NCBI GenBank assembly: GCA_009701085.1
Contig: WLKV01000040.1
Location: forward strand, 1 to 6,343
Source of the DNA: Actinomycetota bacterium
GTDB taxonomy: Bacteria; Actinomycetota; Actinomycetes; Nanopelagicales; Nanopelagicaceae
Length of the DNA: 6,343 bases
Direction of reading: 5' to 3'
The notes under the pieces were generated by a model. The model did no database searches. It saw only the letters and a program-made list of their open reading frames with translations, and was not told where the DNA came from. Both the position numbers and the translations under genes were made by a program. Each line of letters opens with the position of its first letter. The stretch's first letter is position 1. This document shows positions 1 through 6,343 of this stretch, piece after piece.

Positions 1-63
1 GAAGTTGAACTTGCTGCGCTAAACGCAAAGCCAACCATTCAAATGAAGGGGTTGCTGGCTTAA
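1..63 (+). CDS. nuoB: NADH-quinone oxidoreductase subunit B, C-terminal end (partial)
   Basis: The window opens in an open frame of 20 codons ending in TAA, reading EVELAALNAKPTIQMKGLLA. Its position directly before nuoC and its short charged tail ending in MKGLL-A fit the C-terminus of actinobacterial NuoB, the subunit that carries cluster N2, the last iron-sulfur centre before quinone. The cluster-binding cysteines lie upstream of the window, so the assignment rests mainly on gene order and on a remembered resemblance of the tail. The stop codon abuts the nuoC start with no spacer, and the last codons (AAGGGG at 46-51) also supply the likely ribosome binding site of nuoC. The gene is cut by the window edge and shows no sign of damage. 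Confidence 0.77.
   Translation, partial: EVELAALNAKPTIQMKGLLA
46..51 (+). promoter_or_regulatory. Probable ribosome binding site of nuoC
   Basis: AAGGGG lies inside the last codons of nuoB, 12 bases before the ATG at 64. The spacing is longer than ideal. The next in-frame ATG (85) has no purine-rich Shine-Dalgarno sequence just upstream, so this site favours the ATG at 64. Translation of nuoC may also rely on re-initiation by ribosomes finishing nuoB. Confidence 0.5.
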
Positions 64-699
64 ATGACTCAAGATCAGACAGGTATGTTTGGCGCTGCAG
101 GCACCGGAGATACTTCAGGATACGGCGGACTAGTTCGTACAGCAGCTTCAACTGGTTCAACTGAGCGCCCTTACGGCGGATATTTCGATGATGTTGCCGA
201 TGACCTCGAGCGCGCATACCCAGATTTTGCAGATGCGATCACTCGCGTCGTTGTTGATCGCGGGGAACTCACACTTCACATTAAGAAGTCACGACTTCTT
301 GAAGTTGCATTTATTTTGCGCGATAAGTTGAAGTTTGAAATGTGCATGGGTGTATCAGGAGTTCACTATCCAGATCGCACAGGTGCAGAACTTGTTGCAC
401 TTTATCCATTGCTTTCAATGACCAAGAACCAACGCGTTCGTCTTGAAGTTGCAACATCAGAACTTGATCCACACATCCCATCACTCGTTGAAGTGTGGGC
501 AGGAAATAACTGGCACGAACGCGAAACTTTCGACATGTTCGGAATCATCTTTGATGGCCACCCAGGACTTACTCGCATCTTGATGCCAGATGATTGGGAC
601 GGACATCCACAACGTAAGGATTACCCACTCGGTGGAATTGCAGTCGAATACAAGGGCGCAACAACACCTGCACCTTCAAACCGCAGGAGCTACCGATGA
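64..699 (+). CDS. nuoC: NADH-quinone oxidoreductase subunit C (30 kDa subunit)
   Basis: This is a 211-residue peripheral subunit of the connecting (Q) module of complex I. It has no cofactor; in the family it packs against NuoD and helps hold the quinone-site module together on the cytoplasmic side of the membrane. The family signature is clear: [10 protein letters not shown] at 152-161, then [14 protein letters not shown] at 165-178 and [12 protein letters not shown] at 180-191. The N-terminus carries GMFG and [13 protein letters not shown] (about 7-25) and the C-terminus ends in [10 protein letters not shown], both of which I associate with actinobacterial NuoC. That N-terminal motif begins at residue 7, which supports the ATG at 64 over the one at 85. 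nuoC is separate from nuoD here, unlike the fused nuoCD of E. coli. The stop TGA overlaps the nuoD start as ATGA. One arginine codon near the end (AGG, codon 208) is unusual for this region and doubles as part of the nuoD ribosome binding site. Confidence 0.97.
   Translation: MTQDQTGMFGAAGTGDTSGYGGLVRTAASTGSTERPYGGYFDDVADDLERAYPDFADAITRVVVDRGELTLHIKKSRLLEVAFILRDKLKFEMCMGVSGVHYPDRTGAELVALYPLLSMTKNQRVRLEVATSELDPHIPSLVEVWAGNNWHERETFDMFGIIFDGHPGLTRILMPDDWDGHPQRKDYPLGGIAVEYKGATTPAPSNRRSYR
685..689 (+). promoter_or_regulatory. Ribosome binding site of nuoD, embedded in nuoC
   Basis: AGGAG sits six bases before the ATG at 696, an ideal spacing, and fixes the nuoD start. It lies within codons 208-209 of nuoC (AGG AGC, Arg-Ser). 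The in-frame AGG is the only AGA/AGG arginine codon I found in the window, which suggests it is kept for ribosome binding rather than for coding. Confidence 0.85.
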
Positions 700-2045
700 C
701 CACATTTGATCCAAAGCTCGATCCATATGCATCATCACGCGAAACTACTGAAGGCACAGTCTTCTCAGTAACAGGCGGCGATTGGGATTCACTCGTCTCT
801 GAAATCGGTGAAGCAAAAGAAGAGCGCATCATCGTCAACATGGGTCCTCAGCACCCATCAACTCACGGTGTACTTCGCCTCGTTCTTGAACTCGAAGGCG
901 AAACCGTTACTGAAGTACGTACAGGTATTGGTTATCTCCACACTGGAATCGAGAAGAACATCGAATTCCGCAACTGGACTCAAGCGGTCACATTTGCAAC
1001 TCGCATGGATTACTTGGCACCAATCTTTAACGAAACTGCTTACTGCCTCGCTGTAGAAAAGCTTCTCGGAATTACCAACGACATCCCAGAGCGCGCATCG
1101 GTAATCCGCGTGATGATGATGGAGCTCAACCGAATTTCTTCACACATGGTTGCACTCGGAACAGGCGCTCTCGAACTCGGTGCCATGGGACCAATGTTCT
1201 TTGCTTTCCGCGATCGTGAAATCGTTCTCGATACCTTTGAAGAAATCACTGGCCTCCGTATGAATATGGCCTATGTCCGCCCGGGCGGAGTTTCACAGGA
1301 TCTTCCTGCAGGCATGACAACAAAGATTCGCGACGTTGTGAAATCACTTCGTAAGAACTTTGAAGATAATGCAAAGCTTCTTATCGGTAACACAATTTGG
1401 ATGAAGCGCACTGAAGGAATTGGTTACCTCGATCTTGCTGGATGCACCACTCTCGGAATTACAGGTCCCGTACTTCGCTCTGCCGGACTTCCTTGGGATC
1501 TTCGCAAGATGCAGCCTTACTGCGGCTACGAAAATTATGAATTCGAAGTAATCACAGCTGATACTGCTGATGTCTACGGTCGCTTCTTGGTTCGTATGGC
1601 TGAACTCGAGCAATCACTTCGCATCATCGAACAAGCAGCAGATAAGCTCGACAAACTTGAGGGACAGCCAGTGATGGTTGCCGATAAGAAGATTGCATGG
1701 CCAGCACAGCTTGCACTGGGTGCAGATGGACTCGGAAACTCACTCGATCACATCCGCGAAATCATGGGTTCATCGATGGAATCACTTATCCATCACTTCA
1801 AACTTGTCACCGAAGGATTCCGCGTTCCAGCAGGACAGGCATATGCCGCCGTCGAATCACCTCGCGGTGAACTTGCAGCACACGTTGTCTCTGACGGTGG
1901 AACTCGTCCATACCGTGTTCACTTCCGCGAACCATCTTTCAACAACTTGCAATCAACATCTGCAATGAGCGAAGGCGGAATGGTCGCTGACATCATCGGC
2001 GCTGTTGCATCTATCGATCCAGTTATGGGAGGCGTTGACCGCTAA
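696..2045 (+). CDS. nuoD: NADH-quinone oxidoreductase subunit D (49 kDa subunit)
   Basis: This 449-residue subunit is the large protein of the Q module and forms most of the quinone-binding pocket together with NuoB. It is related to the large subunit of NiFe hydrogenases but does not bind nickel. The hallmark [14 protein letters not shown] is at 49-62, followed by [10 protein letters not shown] (79-88), TRMDYL (102-107), MELNRISSH (142-150), YVRPGG (193-198) and VESPRGE (386-392). By alignment from memory with Thermus Nqo4, His57 and Tyr106 match the two residues proposed to contact the quinone headgroup; their spacing of 49 is the same as His38 to Tyr87. The leader with [16 protein letters not shown] (17-31 region) and the end DPVMGGVDR are of actinobacterial type, so the start at 696 is preferred over the in-frame Met49 at 840. 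The gene overlaps nuoC by four bases (ATGA) and shares one base with nuoE (TAATG). No anomalies were seen. Confidence 0.98.
   Translation: MTTFDPKLDPYASSRETTEGTVFSVTGGDWDSLVSEIGEAKEERIIVNMGPQHPSTHGVLRLVLELEGETVTEVRTGIGYLHTGIEKNIEFRNWTQAVTFATRMDYLAPIFNETAYCLAVEKLLGITNDIPERASVIRVMMMELNRISSHMVALGTGALELGAMGPMFFAFRDREIVLDTFEEITGLRMNMAYVRPGGVSQDLPAGMTTKIRDVVKSLRKNFEDNAKLLIGNTIWMKRTEGIGYLDLAGCTTLGITGPVLRSAGLPWDLRKMQPYCGYENYEFEVITADTADVYGRFLVRMAELEQSLRIIEQAADKLDKLEGQPVMVADKKIAWPAQLALGADGLGNSLDHIREIMGSSMESLIHHFKLVTEGFRVPAGQAYAAVESPRGELAAHVVSDGGTRPYRVHFREPSFNNLQSTSAMSEGGMVADIIGAVASIDPVMGGVDR
2027..2032 (+). promoter_or_regulatory. Probable ribosome binding site of nuoE
   Basis: GGGAGG near the end of nuoD is a strong Shine-Dalgarno match, but it lies 12 bases before the ATG at 2045, which is farther than usual. 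The one-base TAATG overlap with nuoD suggests that terminating ribosomes also feed this start. Confidence 0.55.
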
Positions 2046-2662
2046 TGACTCTAGACCGCGATCTCATGCAGACAATTATTAAGCGCTACCCACGTAGCCG
2101 TTCTGCCATCATGCCTTTACTTCACTACGTGCAATCGATATCTGGGTACGTAACAAATGAAGGAATCGAAACAATCGCAGAACTTCTCGTGATTGAAACA
2201 GCTGAAGTATCAGCTGTTGCTACTTTCTACACTCAGTACAAGCGCAAGCCAGTAGGCGAGTACCACGTAGGCGTCTGCACCAATACTTTATGCGCAGTAA
2301 TGGGCGGAGATGCAATCTTCGCAGCGCTCAAGGATCACCTCGGCGTTGAAAATGATGGCGTCACAGCAGATGGAAAAGTTTCTCTCGAACACATTGAGTG
2401 CAATGCAGCATGCGATTACGCACCTGTAGTGATGGCTAACTGGGAGTTCTACGACAACCAGACAGTCGAATCTGCAAAGGCTCTTGTCGACGGTGCTCGT
2501 GCAGGAAATCCACCAGCACCAACTCGTGGACCAAACAAACTTGTTACTTATAAAGAAGCATCAGCAGTTCTTGCCGGTCTCGACGATGGTCGTGCACGCG
2601 AAGGTGTTCAGGCAGGAGAAGCAACGCTTCTCGGACTTAAGCTTTCGAAGGAAGGAAAGTAA
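2045..2662 (+). CDS. nuoE: NADH-quinone oxidoreductase subunit E (24 kDa subunit, thioredoxin-like [2Fe-2S])
   Basis: This 205-residue subunit of the NADH-oxidising module binds the off-path [2Fe-2S] cluster N1a next to the FMN of NuoF. It starts with a helical region (YPRSRSAIMPLLHYVQ at 15-30, then GYV and the VATFYTQY segment at 58-65) and continues with the thioredoxin-like ferredoxin fold. The four ligands are Cys78 and Cys83 (C-x4-C) and Cys119 and Cys123 (C-x3-C, in ECNAAC). These are the only cysteines in the protein. The last 50 or so residues after the fold (PAPTRGPNKLVTYKEAS and onward) form a tail longer than in E. coli NuoE (about 166 residues), rich in Ala, Gly and charged residues. 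The tail's final codons also provide the nuoF ribosome binding site. It shares one base with nuoD upstream and one with nuoF downstream. Confidence 0.97.
   Translation: MTLDRDLMQTIIKRYPRSRSAIMPLLHYVQSISGYVTNEGIETIAELLVIETAEVSAVATFYTQYKRKPVGEYHVGVCTNTLCAVMGGDAIFAALKDHLGVENDGVTADGKVSLEHIECNAACDYAPVVMANWEFYDNQTVESAKALVDGARAGNPPAPTRGPNKLVTYKEASAVLAGLDDGRAREGVQAGEATLLGLKLSKEGK
2648..2656 (+). promoter_or_regulatory. Ribosome binding site of nuoF
   Basis: AAGGAAGGA contains two overlapping-register AAGGA matches; the second ends five bases before the ATG at 2662. It lies in the last codons of nuoE (the SKEGK tail) and clearly supports the nuoF start. Confidence 0.8.
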
Positions 2663-3942
2663 TGTCAAAATTAACTCCCGTCCTCTCAGCACATTGGGAT
2701 CAAGCAGATTCTTTTACTATCGAGGCATATACACGTAACGGTGGATACACAGCATCGAAGAAGGCTCTTGCAATGGATCCCGATGCAGTCATTCAACTTG
2801 TCAAAGATTCAGGACTTCGCGGTCGCGGTGGCGCAGGCTTCCCAACCGGAATGAAATGGGGCTTTATCCCACAGGGCGACGATAAAGATCACTACCTCGT
2901 TGTTAACGCTGATGAATCAGAGCCAGGAACTTGTAAGGACATGCCACTCCTCCTGGCTAACCCACATGTTCTTGTCGAAGGTTGCATCATCGCTTGCCAT
3001 GCAATTCGCGCAAAGCATGCATTTATCTATATTCGCGGCGAAGTAACTCACGTTGCACGTCGCGTGAATGCTGCAATTGCAGATGCATACAAGGCCGGAC
3101 ACCTCGGTAACGGAATCGAACTCACTCTCCACATCGGTGCAGGCGCATACATCTGCGGTGAAGAGACAGCGCTTCTTGATTCACTCGAAGGTTTCCGTGG
3201 CCAACCACGTCTTCGCCCACCATTCCCTGCAATCGCTGGTCTCTATGCGCGCCCAACAGTGGTTAATAACGTTGAATCAATTTCTGCAGTTCCTGCAATC
3301 ATCAACAATGGCGCAGAGTGGTACCAATCAATGGGTACAGAGAAGTCAAAGGGTGCAACTCTTTACTCACTCTCGGGCCATGTTAATAACCCAGGACAAT
3401 TTGAAGCTCCACTCGGAATTACTCTTCGCCAAATTCTCGAACTCGCAGGCGGAATCCGCAACGGACATAAGCTCAAGTTCTGGACACCAGGTGGATCTTC
3501 TACTCCACTCTTCACTGACGAACACCTCGATACTCCTTTGGATTACGAAGGCGTTGCAGCAGCAGGTTCAATGCTCGGCACAAAAGCACTACAAATTTTT
3601 GACGAAACAACATGTGTTGTTCGCGCAGTACTTCGCTGGACTGAGTTCTACAAGCACGAATCATGTGGAAAGTGCACACCATGTCGCGAAGGCACTTGGT
3701 GGTTGGTACAGATTCTGCGCGATCTCGAAAATGGAACTGGCACAGAAGCAGATCTCGAGAAGTTGCTCGACCTCTGCGACAACATCATGGGTCGCTCATT
3801 CTGCGCTCTTGGCGATGGAGCTACCTCACCAATTACATCTTCAATTAAGTACTTCCGCGACGAATACATCGCACACGTAACAAACGGTGCATGCCCATTC
3901 GATCCTGTTAAGTCCACACTCTTTGCAGGGGCGGTGAACTAA
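2662..3942 (+). CDS. nuoF: NADH-quinone oxidoreductase subunit F (51 kDa subunit, NADH/FMN and [4Fe-4S] N3)
   Basis: This 426-residue catalytic subunit takes hydride from NADH onto FMN and passes electrons singly to cluster N3. The glycine-rich FMN/NADH region GLRGRGGAGFPTGMKW is at 51-66, NADESEPGTCKD at 82-93, and the loop GAGAYICGEETALLDSLEG at 159-177. Next come the SLBB-type segment (about 230-290) and the C-terminal helical domain with N3 ligands Cys335, Cys338 and Cys341 (ESCGKCTPCREG) and Cys381 (RSFCALGD). Length and motif order are normal for the family. The KDMPLLLANPHVLVEGCIIACHAIR type of sequence after the FMN loop resembles actinobacterial NuoF as I remember it. It works with NuoE and NuoG as the cytoplasmic tip of complex I. 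It shares one base with nuoE and one with nuoG (TAATG each). HoxF and formate dehydrogenase beta subunits share this fold, but the gene order excludes them here. Confidence 0.98.
   Translation: MSKLTPVLSAHWDQADSFTIEAYTRNGGYTASKKALAMDPDAVIQLVKDSGLRGRGGAGFPTGMKWGFIPQGDDKDHYLVVNADESEPGTCKDMPLLLANPHVLVEGCIIACHAIRAKHAFIYIRGEVTHVARRVNAAIADAYKAGHLGNGIELTLHIGAGAYICGEETALLDSLEGFRGQPRLRPPFPAIAGLYARPTVVNNVESISAVPAIINNGAEWYQSMGTEKSKGATLYSLSGHVNNPGQFEAPLGITLRQILELAGGIRNGHKLKFWTPGGSSTPLFTDEHLDTPLDYEGVAAAGSMLGTKALQIFDETTCVVRAVLRWTEFYKHESCGKCTPCREGTWWLVQILRDLENGTGTEADLEKLLDLCDNIMGRSFCALGDGATSPITSSIKYFRDEYIAHVTNGACPFDPVKSTLFAGAVN
3927..3937 (+). promoter_or_regulatory. Probable ribosome binding site of nuoG
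   Basis: AGGGG (3927-3931) ends ten bases before the ATG at 3942, and GGTGA (3933-3937) ends four bases before it. Either could pair with 16S rRNA; I cannot choose between them. Both lie in the final codons of nuoF. Confidence 0.5.
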
Positions 3943-6305
3943 TGACTACGACACAAGATTCAGCAGTTGCAGTTGAGATGATCACCGTCGTTATCGATGG
4001 CTTCGAAGTCTCAGTTCCAAAGGGAACTCTCATTATTCGTGCAGCAGAGAAACTCGGAATTCAGATTCCACGTTTCTGTGATCACCCACTTCTCGATCCA
4101 GTGGGCGCATGTCGTCAATGTCTTGTTGATGTCGAAATCAACGGACGCGCATTCCCTAAGCCACAGGCTTCTTGCACCATTCCTGTCGAACCAAACATGA
4201 TTGTTAAAACTCAGCTCACATCACCTGTTGCCGATAAGGCGCAGAAGGGTGTGATGGAGCTTCTTCTCGGTAACCACCCACTCGATTGCCCAGTCTGCGA
4301 CAAGGGCGGCGAATGCCCATTGCAGAACCAGGCGATGAGCAACGGTCGCGCAGATGCACGCCTGGATGGCTATAAGCGCACCTTCGAAAAGCCAATCAAT
4401 ATTTCATCATCAGTTCTTCTCGATCGCGAACGTTGCGTTCTCTGTGCTCGCTGTACACGTTTCTCTGCACAGATTGCATCAGATCCATTTATTACTCTCA
4501 ACGAACGTGGTGCTTTGCAGCAGGTCGGTATCTACGAGAACGATCCATTTAAATCTTACTTCTCAGGAAATACTGTGCAGATTTGTCCAGTGGGCGCACT
4601 TACTGGTGCTTCATACCGATTCCGCGCACGTCCATTCGATTTAGTTTCAACTCCATCTGCATGCGAACATTGCGCATCAGGTTGCGATATGCGTACCGAT
4701 GTACGTCGTGGAAAGACACTTCGTCGTCTTGCTGGTGATGACCCATCTGTGAACGAAGAGTGGAACTGCGACAAGGGTCGCTGGGCATTTAAATATGTCA
4801 CAGCTCTCGATCGCCTTACACATCCACTCGTTCGCAACTCTTCCGGTGAACTCGTGCAAGCATCATGGCCCGAAGCGCTTGCAGCAGCAGCTGCAGGTCT
4901 TAAGGGAAAGCGCGCAGCAGTTCTTACTGGTGGTCGCGTCACAACTGAAGATGCTTACGGATATTCAAAGTTTGCACGTATCGCACTTGGCACCAACGAT
5001 ATTGATTACCGTGCTCGCGTTACATCTGATGAAGAGCGCGACTTCCTTGCAGCTCACGTTGCTGGATCATCAACGACATACCGCGATATCGATTCAGCGG
5101 ATCATGTTGCACTTATTGCTTTCGAACCAGAAGAAGAATCACCAATCGTCTTCTTGCGACTCAATAAGAACTTCAAGAAGCGCGGACTCAAAGTTTCAGC
5201 AGTTGCCACTAAGGGCTCAATCGCGATGGATAAGCTCAAGGCTGATTTCATCAAGGTAGCCCCTGGTGCAGAAGCCGCCGCAGTTGCAGGTCTTGCTCTC
5301 ACTGCAAAGTCAGTCATTCTCGTAGGAGAGCGCGCATCTGAAAGCGCAGGGCTCTTCTCAGCAGTTGCTGCCCTTTCTGCAAAGACAGGCGCAAAGATTG
5401 CTTACATTCCACGTCGCGCAGGCGAACGCGGTGCGCTCGAGGCAGGCGCACTCGGCACAATTCTTCCTGGAGGTCGTCCAGTTACTGATGCAGCAGCTCG
5501 CGTTGATATCGCTGCAGCATGGGGAGTCGATTCACTTCCAGCAACACCGGGACGTACATCGACAGAAATCATCGCTGCGCTTGCATCAGGTGATCTCGAT
5601 GCAGTTGTCGTCGGTGGCGTCGATGCGCACGATCTTCCACATTCTCGTACAGCGCTCGATGCGCTCAAGAAGTCATTTGTTGTCTCACTTGAAATTGCAC
5701 CAAGCTCAGTAACAGCTGTTGCTGATGTGGTCTTGCCAGTAGCTGCAATTACAGAAAAGAGCGGAAGCTTCCTTAACTGGGAAGGTCGCGCACGTGCTTT
5801 TGATTCAGCCGTTGCTGATTCACATAACCGTAGCGATGTTCGTATTCTTTCTATGCTTGCAGATGCACTTGGTAATCCAATTTCACTTGGAACTGTTACT
5901 TCATCAGCTCGCGAATTTAACCAACTTGGATCATGGGATGGAGCGCGCGTAAAGCTCGCATCTGTTGCTGCTGGAAATGCAAAGTCAGTTTCAGGCACTG
6001 ATGCACTTCTCTCATCATGGCGCCGCTTGCTCGATATGGGAACTCTGCAAAAGGGTGAAGATAATTTGGCTGGCACACGTCGTCCAACTGTTGCAGTCAT
6101 TTCACCAAAGCGCGCTGAATCAATCGGAGTTGCAACAGGGCAGCAAGTTCGCGTTTCAAATGCGCATGGCTCAATCACAATTCCAGTTCTTGTCGAAGAT
6201 ATCCATGAAGATGCAGTGTGGATTCCACGTAATTCATTTGCATCACAGGCACTTGTCGCACTCGATGCAGTGCATGGCGATGTAGTTACGGTGGTGAAGG
6301 CATGA
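3942..6305 (+). CDS. nuoG: NADH-quinone oxidoreductase subunit G (75 kDa subunit, iron-sulfur electron wire)
   Basis: This 787-residue subunit carries electrons from NuoF towards the NuoI/NuoB clusters. An N-terminal 2Fe-2S ferredoxin domain holds N1b ligands Cys46, Cys57, Cys60 and Cys78. The His-Cys segment GNHPLDCPVCDKGGEC gives N5 ligands His112, Cys116, Cys119 and Cys125. N4 is bound by Cys165, Cys168 and Cys171 (RCVLCARC) plus Cys215 (QICPVGAL). Cys241, Cys244, Cys248 and Cys276 (C-x2-C-x3-C-x27-C) form the N7 site at the start of the molybdopterin-oxidoreductase-like domain. These 15 cysteines and His112 are exactly the 16 ligands for four clusters; there is no other cysteine. The rest (about 290-787) is a divergent, Ala-rich version of the molybdoenzyme fold with the conserved EKSGSFLNWEGR (605-616) and a final beta-barrel-like domain (about 713-787). 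In complex I this fold is structural and holds no molybdenum. It overlaps nuoH by four bases (ATGA). Confidence 0.97.
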   Translation: MTTTQDSAVAVEMITVVIDGFEVSVPKGTLIIRAAEKLGIQIPRFCDHPLLDPVGACRQCLVDVEINGRAFPKPQASCTIPVEPNMIVKTQLTSPVADKAQKGVMELLLGNHPLDCPVCDKGGECPLQNQAMSNGRADARLDGYKRTFEKPINISSSVLLDRERCVLCARCTRFSAQIASDPFITLNERGALQQVGIYENDPFKSYFSGNTVQICPVGALTGASYRFRARPFDLVSTPSACEHCASGCDMRTDVRRGKTLRRLAGDDPSVNEEWNCDKGRWAFKYVTALDRLTHPLVRNSSGELVQASWPEALAAAAAGLKGKRAAVLTGGRVTTEDAYGYSKFARIALGTNDIDYRARVTSDEERDFLAAHVAGSSTTYRDIDSADHVALIAFEPEEESPIVFLRLNKNFKKRGLKVSAVATKGSIAMDKLKADFIKVAPGAEAAAVAGLALTAKSVILVGERASESAGLFSAVAALSAKTGAKIAYIPRRAGERGALEAGALGTILPGGRPVTDAAARVDIAAAWGVDSLPATPGRTSTEIIAALASGDLDAVVVGGVDAHDLPHSRTALDALKKSFVVSLEIAPSSVTAVADVVLPVAAITEKSGSFLNWEGRARAFDSAVADSHNRSDVRILSMLADALGNPISLGTVTSSAREFNQLGSWDGARVKLASVAAGNAKSVSGTDALLSSWRRLLDMGTLQKGEDNLAGTRRPTVAVISPKRAESIGVATGQQVRVSNAHGSITIPVLVEDIHEDAVWIPRNSFASQALVALDAVHGDVVTVVKA
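6293..6300 (+). promoter_or_regulatory. Probable ribosome binding site of nuoH
   Basis: GGTGAAGG precedes the ATG at 6302. GGTGA (6293-6297) has a four-base spacing, while GAAGG is too close at one base. The ATGA overlap with nuoG makes re-initiation likely. Confidence 0.45.
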
Positions 6306-6343
6306 CAACAGCACAGCTCCTTGGGCAAGATCCAGGTTGGCTC
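6302..6343 (+). CDS. nuoH: NADH-quinone oxidoreductase subunit H, N-terminal start (partial)
   Basis: Fourteen codons reading MTTAQLLGQDPGWL run off the right edge of the window. The short polar leader followed by a GxDPxWL-type segment just before the expected first membrane helix matches what I recall of actinobacterial NuoH, and nuoH is the gene expected after nuoG. NuoH is the membrane subunit that forms the entrance to the quinone chamber and anchors the peripheral arm. No membrane segment is visible yet because too little is included. The start codon overlaps the nuoG stop as ATGA. The identity comes mainly from gene order. Confidence 0.77.
   Translation, partial: MTTAQLLGQDPGWL

Noticed and set aside
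85..87. Alternative nuoC start at Met8.
   Set aside because: No Shine-Dalgarno sequence precedes it, and starting at 64 makes nuoC abut the nuoB stop exactly, matching the other tight junctions.
840..842. Alternative nuoD start at Met49, directly before GPQHPSTHG.
   Set aside because: The upstream leader contains the [14 protein letters not shown] segment that I associate with actinobacterial NuoD, and the ATG at 696 has an excellent ribosome binding site.
3068..3880. A 270-codon open frame on the + strand within nuoF, one base out of register.
   Set aside because: Its product is rich in Ser, His, Gln and Leu with no family resemblance, as expected from shifting GCA/TCA/CTC-rich codons. It lies fully inside the well-supported nuoF.
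4876..4900. Short GCA/GCT repeat (CAGCAGCAGCTGCAG) in nuoG, looking like a microsatellite or a palindromic site.
   Set aside because: It encodes the Ala run at 312-318 using the preferred Ala codons. It is short, in frame and explained by composition; no wider inverted repeat was found around it.
4556..4942. Antisense open frames of 128, 62 and 60 codons opposite the N7 region of nuoG.
   Set aside because: They overlap each other and a clearly conserved gene, their products have no recognisable motif, and I saw no convincing ribosome binding site.
5402..6328. Antisense open frame of 308 codons opposite the 3' part of nuoG and the start of nuoH.
   Set aside because: In this register an antisense stop needs a sense codon ending in T or C before a TA-starting codon (Tyr), or a codon ending in T before a CA-starting codon (His or Gln). 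NuoG has no tyrosine after Tyr488, and the frame closes exactly there (GCT TAC at 5400-5405). The region is also poor in His and Gln. The translated product is a Ser/Ala/Thr-rich sequence with no recognisable domain, so the length is a composition effect.
1..6343. Search for an internal promoter, a terminator hairpin, an RNA gene, a CRISPR array or a mobile element.
   Set aside because: No gap between genes exists to hold one. I saw no GC-rich hairpin followed by a T run and no regularly spaced repeats or transposase motifs. Internal promoters inside coding sequence cannot be excluded by eye.

Overview
This window is an uninterrupted, single-strand stretch of the operon for respiratory complex I (type I NADH dehydrogenase, NADH:quinone oxidoreductase). 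From left to right it holds the last 20 codons of nuoB, complete nuoC, nuoD, nuoE, nuoF and nuoG, and the first 14 codons of nuoH. All genes are on the + strand in the standard bacterial nuo order. There is no intergenic DNA: at each of the six junctions the stop codon either abuts or overlaps the next start. No promoter, terminator, RNA gene, repeat array or mobile element was found.

The organism looks like an actinobacterium. NuoC begins with a [17 protein letters not shown] segment and ends [10 protein letters not shown]. NuoD has the [16 protein letters not shown] leader before [10 protein letters not shown] and ends DPVMGGVDR. NuoH starts MTTAQLLGQDPGWL. As I recall the family, these are features of actinobacterial complex I. 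GC content is only about half (estimated by eye from a few lines), well below typical soil Actinobacteria. Lysine is mostly AAG, Pro, Ala and Ser prefer CCA, GCA and TCA, and Arg is almost only CGC or CGT. This would fit a streamlined, lower-GC aquatic actinobacterium such as the acI / Nanopelagicales group, but that placement is an inference.

The five complete genes encode most of the hydrophilic arm. NuoE, NuoF and NuoG form the NADH-oxidising module: FMN and the N3 cluster in NuoF, N1a in NuoE, and N1b, N4, N5 and N7 in NuoG. NuoC and NuoD, with NuoB, form the quinone-binding connecting module. NuoH, which starts at the right edge, is the first membrane subunit. All expected cluster ligands are present, so the complex appears functional.

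This is a core metabolic region and I see no undescribed system in it. The points worth a second look are small: the only AGR arginine codon I found in the window is also the Shine-Dalgarno sequence of nuoD; every cysteine in NuoG and NuoE is accounted for as a cluster ligand; NuoG retains a full N7 ligand set; and a 308-codon antisense frame can be explained by amino-acid composition.
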